Assembly (NCBI GenBank): GCA_913776405.1
Contig: CAJYOV010000654.1
Coordinates: forward strand, 1-7,178
Direction of reading: 5' to 3'
Length of the DNA stretch: 7,178 nt
From: Pseudobdellovibrionaceae bacterium
GTDB lineage: Bacteria; Bdellovibrionota; Bdellovibrionia; Bdellovibrionales; JAMPXM01
Shown: positions 5,294 to 7,178 of the stretch, piece after piece
Layout: each line of letters starts with the position of its first letter
Numbering within the stretch: the stretch's first letter is position 1
Translations under genes and position numbers: made by a program
Notes under the pieces: model-generated
The model's input: only the letters and a program-made list of their open reading frames with translations
Databases searched by the model: none
What the model was told of the DNA's origin: nothing

Positions 5294-5593
5294 ATGGGAC
5301 GCTGTGAACTTACGGGCAAAGGCCCTGTTGTAAAGAACTTGGTCAGCCACTCGAACATCAAGACTAAGTCGATTGCTCAACCAAACATTCAGAAGAAACG
5401 TCTCTTCAGCCAAGCTCTTGGCAACATGGTGACTCTTCGTATCGCGACTAGCGCGATCCGCGACATGGAGCATGTAGGTGGTCTCGACCAGTACATTCTC
5501 GGTCTTAAAGAAACAACTCTCTCAAAGCGTGCGGCGTCTGTAAAAGCGAAGATCCGCGCGAAACTCGTCGGCAAAAAAGCTAAGAAAGCCTAA
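5294..5593 (+). CDS. rpmB: 50S ribosomal protein L28
   Basis: L28 is a small protein of the large ribosomal subunit. The 99-residue product opens with MGRCELTGKGPVVKNLVSHS and NIKTK, the family signature, followed by FSQALGNMVTLRIATSAIR and a GGLDQYIL segment. Escherichia coli L28 has 78 residues; this longer form with a basic Lys/Ala tail (80-99) is like the alphaproteobacterial type. A single Cys at 4 means no zinc site. The start at 5294 is set by GGAG five bases upstream; an upstream in-frame start at 5240 lacks family homology. The stop is 13 bases before the L24-like gene, and the two form an operon. Confidence 0.95.
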   Translation: MGRCELTGKGPVVKNLVSHSNIKTKSIAQPNIQKKRLFSQALGNMVTLRIATSAIRDMEHVGGLDQYILGLKETTLSKRAASVKAKIRAKLVGKKAKKA

Positions 5594-5606
5594 GGGGAAT
5601 TAGATA

Positions 5607-5846
5607 ATGAAACTCAAAATCCGCAAAGGCTCGAAAGTAGAAGTCACTACGGGTTCGGACAAAGGTCGCCAAGGCACTGTCCTCGAAGTTAACCCTAAAA
5701 CAATGCGTGTTCGCGTTGAAGGCGTTCGCATTCAAACTCGTCACTCAAAACAAAACGGTCTCACGAAGAGCGAAGGTTATATCGACTACTCGAACGTGAA
5801 ACTTGTTGAAGCTGCAGCAGCTGCTCCAAAGAAAAAAAGCAGCTAA
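5607..5846 (+). CDS. rplX: L24-like KOW ribosomal protein, probably frameshifted at the 3' end
   Basis: L24 binds 23S rRNA early in large-subunit assembly. Residues 4-40 carry the KOW motif: KIRKGSKVEVTTGSDKGRQG, then VLEVNP and VRVEGVRIQT. GYIDYSNVKLVE (57-68) matches the end of the L24 core. The product is 79 residues, shorter than the usual 100 or so, and lacks the segment around the FR/GKKVR motif of standard L24. AAGGGGA (5592-5598), overlapping the rpmB stop codon, is the ribosome site eight bases from the ATG. As read, the protein ends in PKKKSS at a stop that follows a run of seven A. One base fewer would give a Lys/Ala tail ending at 5868. It may be an L24 paralog, since standard rplX lies with rplN and rplE, which are absent here. 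Confidence 0.85.
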   Translation: MKLKIRKGSKVEVTTGSDKGRQGTVLEVNPKTMRVRVEGVRIQTRHSKQNGLTKSEGYIDYSNVKLVEAAAAAPKKKSS

Positions 5847-5868
5847 GAAAGCTTCGAAGACAGCTTAA
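5832..5868 (+). other. A7 run and out-of-frame Lys/Ala tail of the L24-like gene
   Basis: Seven A (5832-5838) follow a CCAAAG sequence. If one A is skipped, the frame reads PKKKAAKKASKTA and stops at TAA 5866-5868. This basic, Ala-rich end matches the tail of the adjacent L28 (KKAKKA). The real end of the gene is therefore probably 5868, reached through slippage or hidden by a one-base sequence error. Confidence 0.65.
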
Positions 5869-5897
5869 TTCGATCTCATTCGAGGTTGATGACGCAG

Positions 5898-5933
5898 AAA
5901 AGGCGGGCCCAAAGGGTTCGCCTTTTTGTTTTT
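5898..5933 (+). terminator. Intrinsic terminator of the rpmB operon
   Basis: AAAAGGCG (5898-5905) pairs with CGCCTTTT (5919-5926). The stem continues inward as GGCCC/GGGTT with two G-U pairs around an AAA loop, giving 13 bp in all. TTTTTGTTTTT follows. It lies 30 bases after the restored L24 stop codon at 5868. Confidence 0.9.
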
Positions 5934-5947
5934 CTGATCACGACGAC

Positions 5948-5976
5948 TTGCGCTAGGCTTTTAGTGAGCGTAAGTA
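5948..5976 (+). promoter_or_regulatory. Candidate promoter of the small secreted protein gene
   Basis: TTGCGC (5948-5953) and TAAGTA (5971-5976) are 17 bases apart, directly after the preceding terminator. The -10 box is weak. A promoter is needed here because the upstream operon ends at 5933. Confidence 0.3.
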
Positions 5977-6007
5977 ACTGCATCTTTTGCGCGTGGGGTT
6001 CATCAAT

Positions 6008-6343
6008 ATGCTTCGTCTTTCTCAGATTTCAAAAGCGGCTTTGGTCGTTGCGGCTTTCACATCTTCAGCGGCATTGGCGGCTGATCAGAAAGCGTCAGAG
6101 TTTGTTCTCTGTAAAAACAGCGCGAAGAACGTTCGTACGCTTCGAGTGATGGGCGAAAACAAGAACTGCAAAGTCACTTACTCGAAAGGTGGCGCTGAAG
6201 AACAAGTCGGTGAGCACTCAGCGAAAGAGTCGTGTTCATCGATCGTCGATCGCATGCGCGATACGCTTCAAGCAGCGAACTGGAAATGCAAAGAAGTCTC
6301 TTCTGCGACAGTTACAACGAGCACGGAAGTTTCTCGCCAGTGA
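6008..6343 (+). CDS. Small secreted protein with four cysteines, function unknown
   Basis: The 111-residue product has a clear signal peptide: MLRLSQISK, a hydrophobic core, then cleavage after ALA at residue 24. The mature part of about 87 residues has four cysteines (35, 54, 76, 94) at near-even spacing of about 20, which fits two disulfides in a small periplasmic domain. The tail (98-111) is Thr/Ser-rich. No family is recognised. The ATG at 6008 is preferred over an in-frame TTG at 5987 because it gives the better signal peptide; the ribosome site is a modest GTGGGG. The stop codon shares one base with the amidase start, so the two are translationally coupled despite acting in different compartments. 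Confidence 0.75.
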   Translation: MLRLSQISKAALVVAAFTSSAALAADQKASEFVLCKNSAKNVRTLRVMGENKNCKVTYSKGGAEEQVGEHSAKESCSSIVDRMRDTLQAANWKCKEVSSATVTTSTEVSRQ

Positions 6344-7178
6344 TGACTGAAGGCGCTTCTCGAGAGAGCGCTTCGGATAAAGGCGATTCGGCAAGTGCCG
6401 TGTCGCCGACTCTTGAGGTGGCCGTCTGTCAGCTGACATCGGTCGATGACGTTCAAGCGAATGTCGATCAAGTGATAGCGCTCCTTCGGACGATCGAAGA
6501 AGCGGCGAAGCGGGCGGACGCTCCTTCGGTGATTCCAGATTTCATTTCGTTCCCAGAAAACGCGCTCTACTTTCGACTGAAAGAGGGCGAGAAAATTCCT
6601 TCGCTTTCGCTCGATGACCCGCGGCTTGAACCTCTTCGCGCGTGGTCTCGAGCCTTCGGAGCAACTCTTCATATCGGATCAATCCCTCGTGAAGCCGACG
6701 GGAAGCTCTTTAATTCGACGGTTCTAATTGAGCCATCGGGTGCGATTCGAGATGTGTACCGCAAAGTTCATCTTTTTGATGTCGATGTCGCTGGGCACAA
6801 GCCTGTGCGCGAGTCGGATGTCTTCGCGCATGGGGCTGGGCCTGCGGTCATTGAAGTCAAAGGTTGGAAGCTCGGGTGCACCATTTGTTATGACCTTCGG
6901 TTTTCTGAGCTGTACCTGCACTACGCGAAGGCAGGAGCTGATGTTGTTTTGATCCCGTCGGCGTTTTTGGTGCCGACGGGCCGTGCGCATTGGGACGTGT
7001 TGACTCGTGCGCGTGCGATTGAATCGCAAGTTTACGTGCTTGCGGCAGCTCAGGGCGGGGTGCATTCGAGACCCGCGCAATCCGCTGCTGCAGCAAATGA
7101 GAAATCTGCGACTAGATCGACGTATGGTCACTCGATCATCGTTGATCCTTGGGGAGAAGTGCTTGAGACTTTACCTGA
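6343..7178 (+). CDS. Nit1-like carbon-nitrogen hydrolase (probable deaminated glutathione amidase), 3' end cut by the window
   Basis: Nitrilase-superfamily amidases use a Glu-Lys-Cys triad to hydrolyse C-N bonds. All three sites are visible in the 278 residues present: Glu72 in FPEN, Lys141 in YRKVHLFD and Cys182 in GCTICYDLRFSELY. The stretches PTGRAHWDVLTRARAIE (211-227) and YGHSIIVDPWGEV (261-273) match Nit1/NitA enzymes, which repair deaminated glutathione in the cytosol. That substrate is inferred from resemblance; omega-amidase (Nit2-like) activity is the main alternative. Two oddities are a Ser/Ala-rich extension of about 23 residues before LEVAVCQLTS, and an Ala/Ser insertion at 242-258. 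The start codon overlaps the previous stop codon (TGATG). An in-frame GTG at 6418 would give a standard-length N terminus. Confidence 0.88.
   Translation, partial: MTEGASRESASDKGDSASAVSPTLEVAVCQLTSVDDVQANVDQVIALLRTIEEAAKRADAPSVIPDFISFPENALYFRLKEGEKIPSLSLDDPRLEPLRAWSRAFGATLHIGSIPREADGKLFNSTVLIEPSGAIRDVYRKVHLFDVDVAGHKPVRESDVFAHGAGPAVIEVKGWKLGCTICYDLRFSELYLHYAKAGADVVLIPSAFLVPTGRAHWDVLTRARAIESQVYVLAAAQGGVHSRPAQSAAAANEKSATRSTYGHSIIVDPWGEVLETLP

Noticed and set aside
6268..7131. Minus-strand open frames within the amidase gene
   Set aside because: They are Arg-rich shadow frames opposite an amidase whose catalytic triad and family motifs are all visible.

Overview
The window looks like a chromosomal stretch from a Gram-negative bacterium. 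The evidence is an outer-membrane beta-barrel porin with an AxA signal peptide and a terminal Phe, and several small exported Cys-containing proteins. Base composition is roughly balanced. The highly expressed genes favour AAC, TTC and CGT. The style of the proteins recalls predatory Bdellovibrio-like bacteria (Bdellovibrionota), but that placement is an inference from general resemblance and was not tested by any search.

Layout. Positions 1-77 hold the terminator of a gene outside the window. Positions 78-about 640 show no credible gene. A strongly expressed porin gene (746-2080) follows a structured 5' leader with three successive stem-loops and ends in a two-hairpin 3' region. A two-gene operon (2326-2874, 2882-3511) encodes unrecognised Cys-containing envelope proteins, with a canonical G-quadruplex motif upstream. 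A small minus-strand gene (3632-3862) is divergent from a four-helix membrane protein (4043-4462). The leader of the membrane protein contains alternating complementary segments and a hairpin over the Shine-Dalgarno. A perfect bidirectional terminator (4524-4558) separates it from rpsR (S18) on the minus strand.

The rpsR gene is divergent from rpmB (L28) and an L24-like KOW gene across a 446-base intergenic region. That region holds plausible back-to-back promoters whose -35 elements overlap inside a small palindrome. The L24-like gene has a 7-A run near its end. Skipping one A restores a Lys/Ala-rich tail typical of ribosomal proteins, so this is either a real indel, slippage or a sequence error. 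After its terminator come a small secreted four-Cys protein and, overlapping it by one base, a nitrilase-superfamily amidase resembling Nit1 (deaminated glutathione amidase), which is cut by the window end.

The ribosomal-protein genes form the only clear functional cluster. The rest is envelope biology plus metabolite repair. No CRISPR array, tRNA, rRNA, transposase or phage gene is visible. The most interesting unexplained content is regulatory: structured leaders, the shared divergent promoter and the A7 frameshift. I see no complete new multi-gene system.
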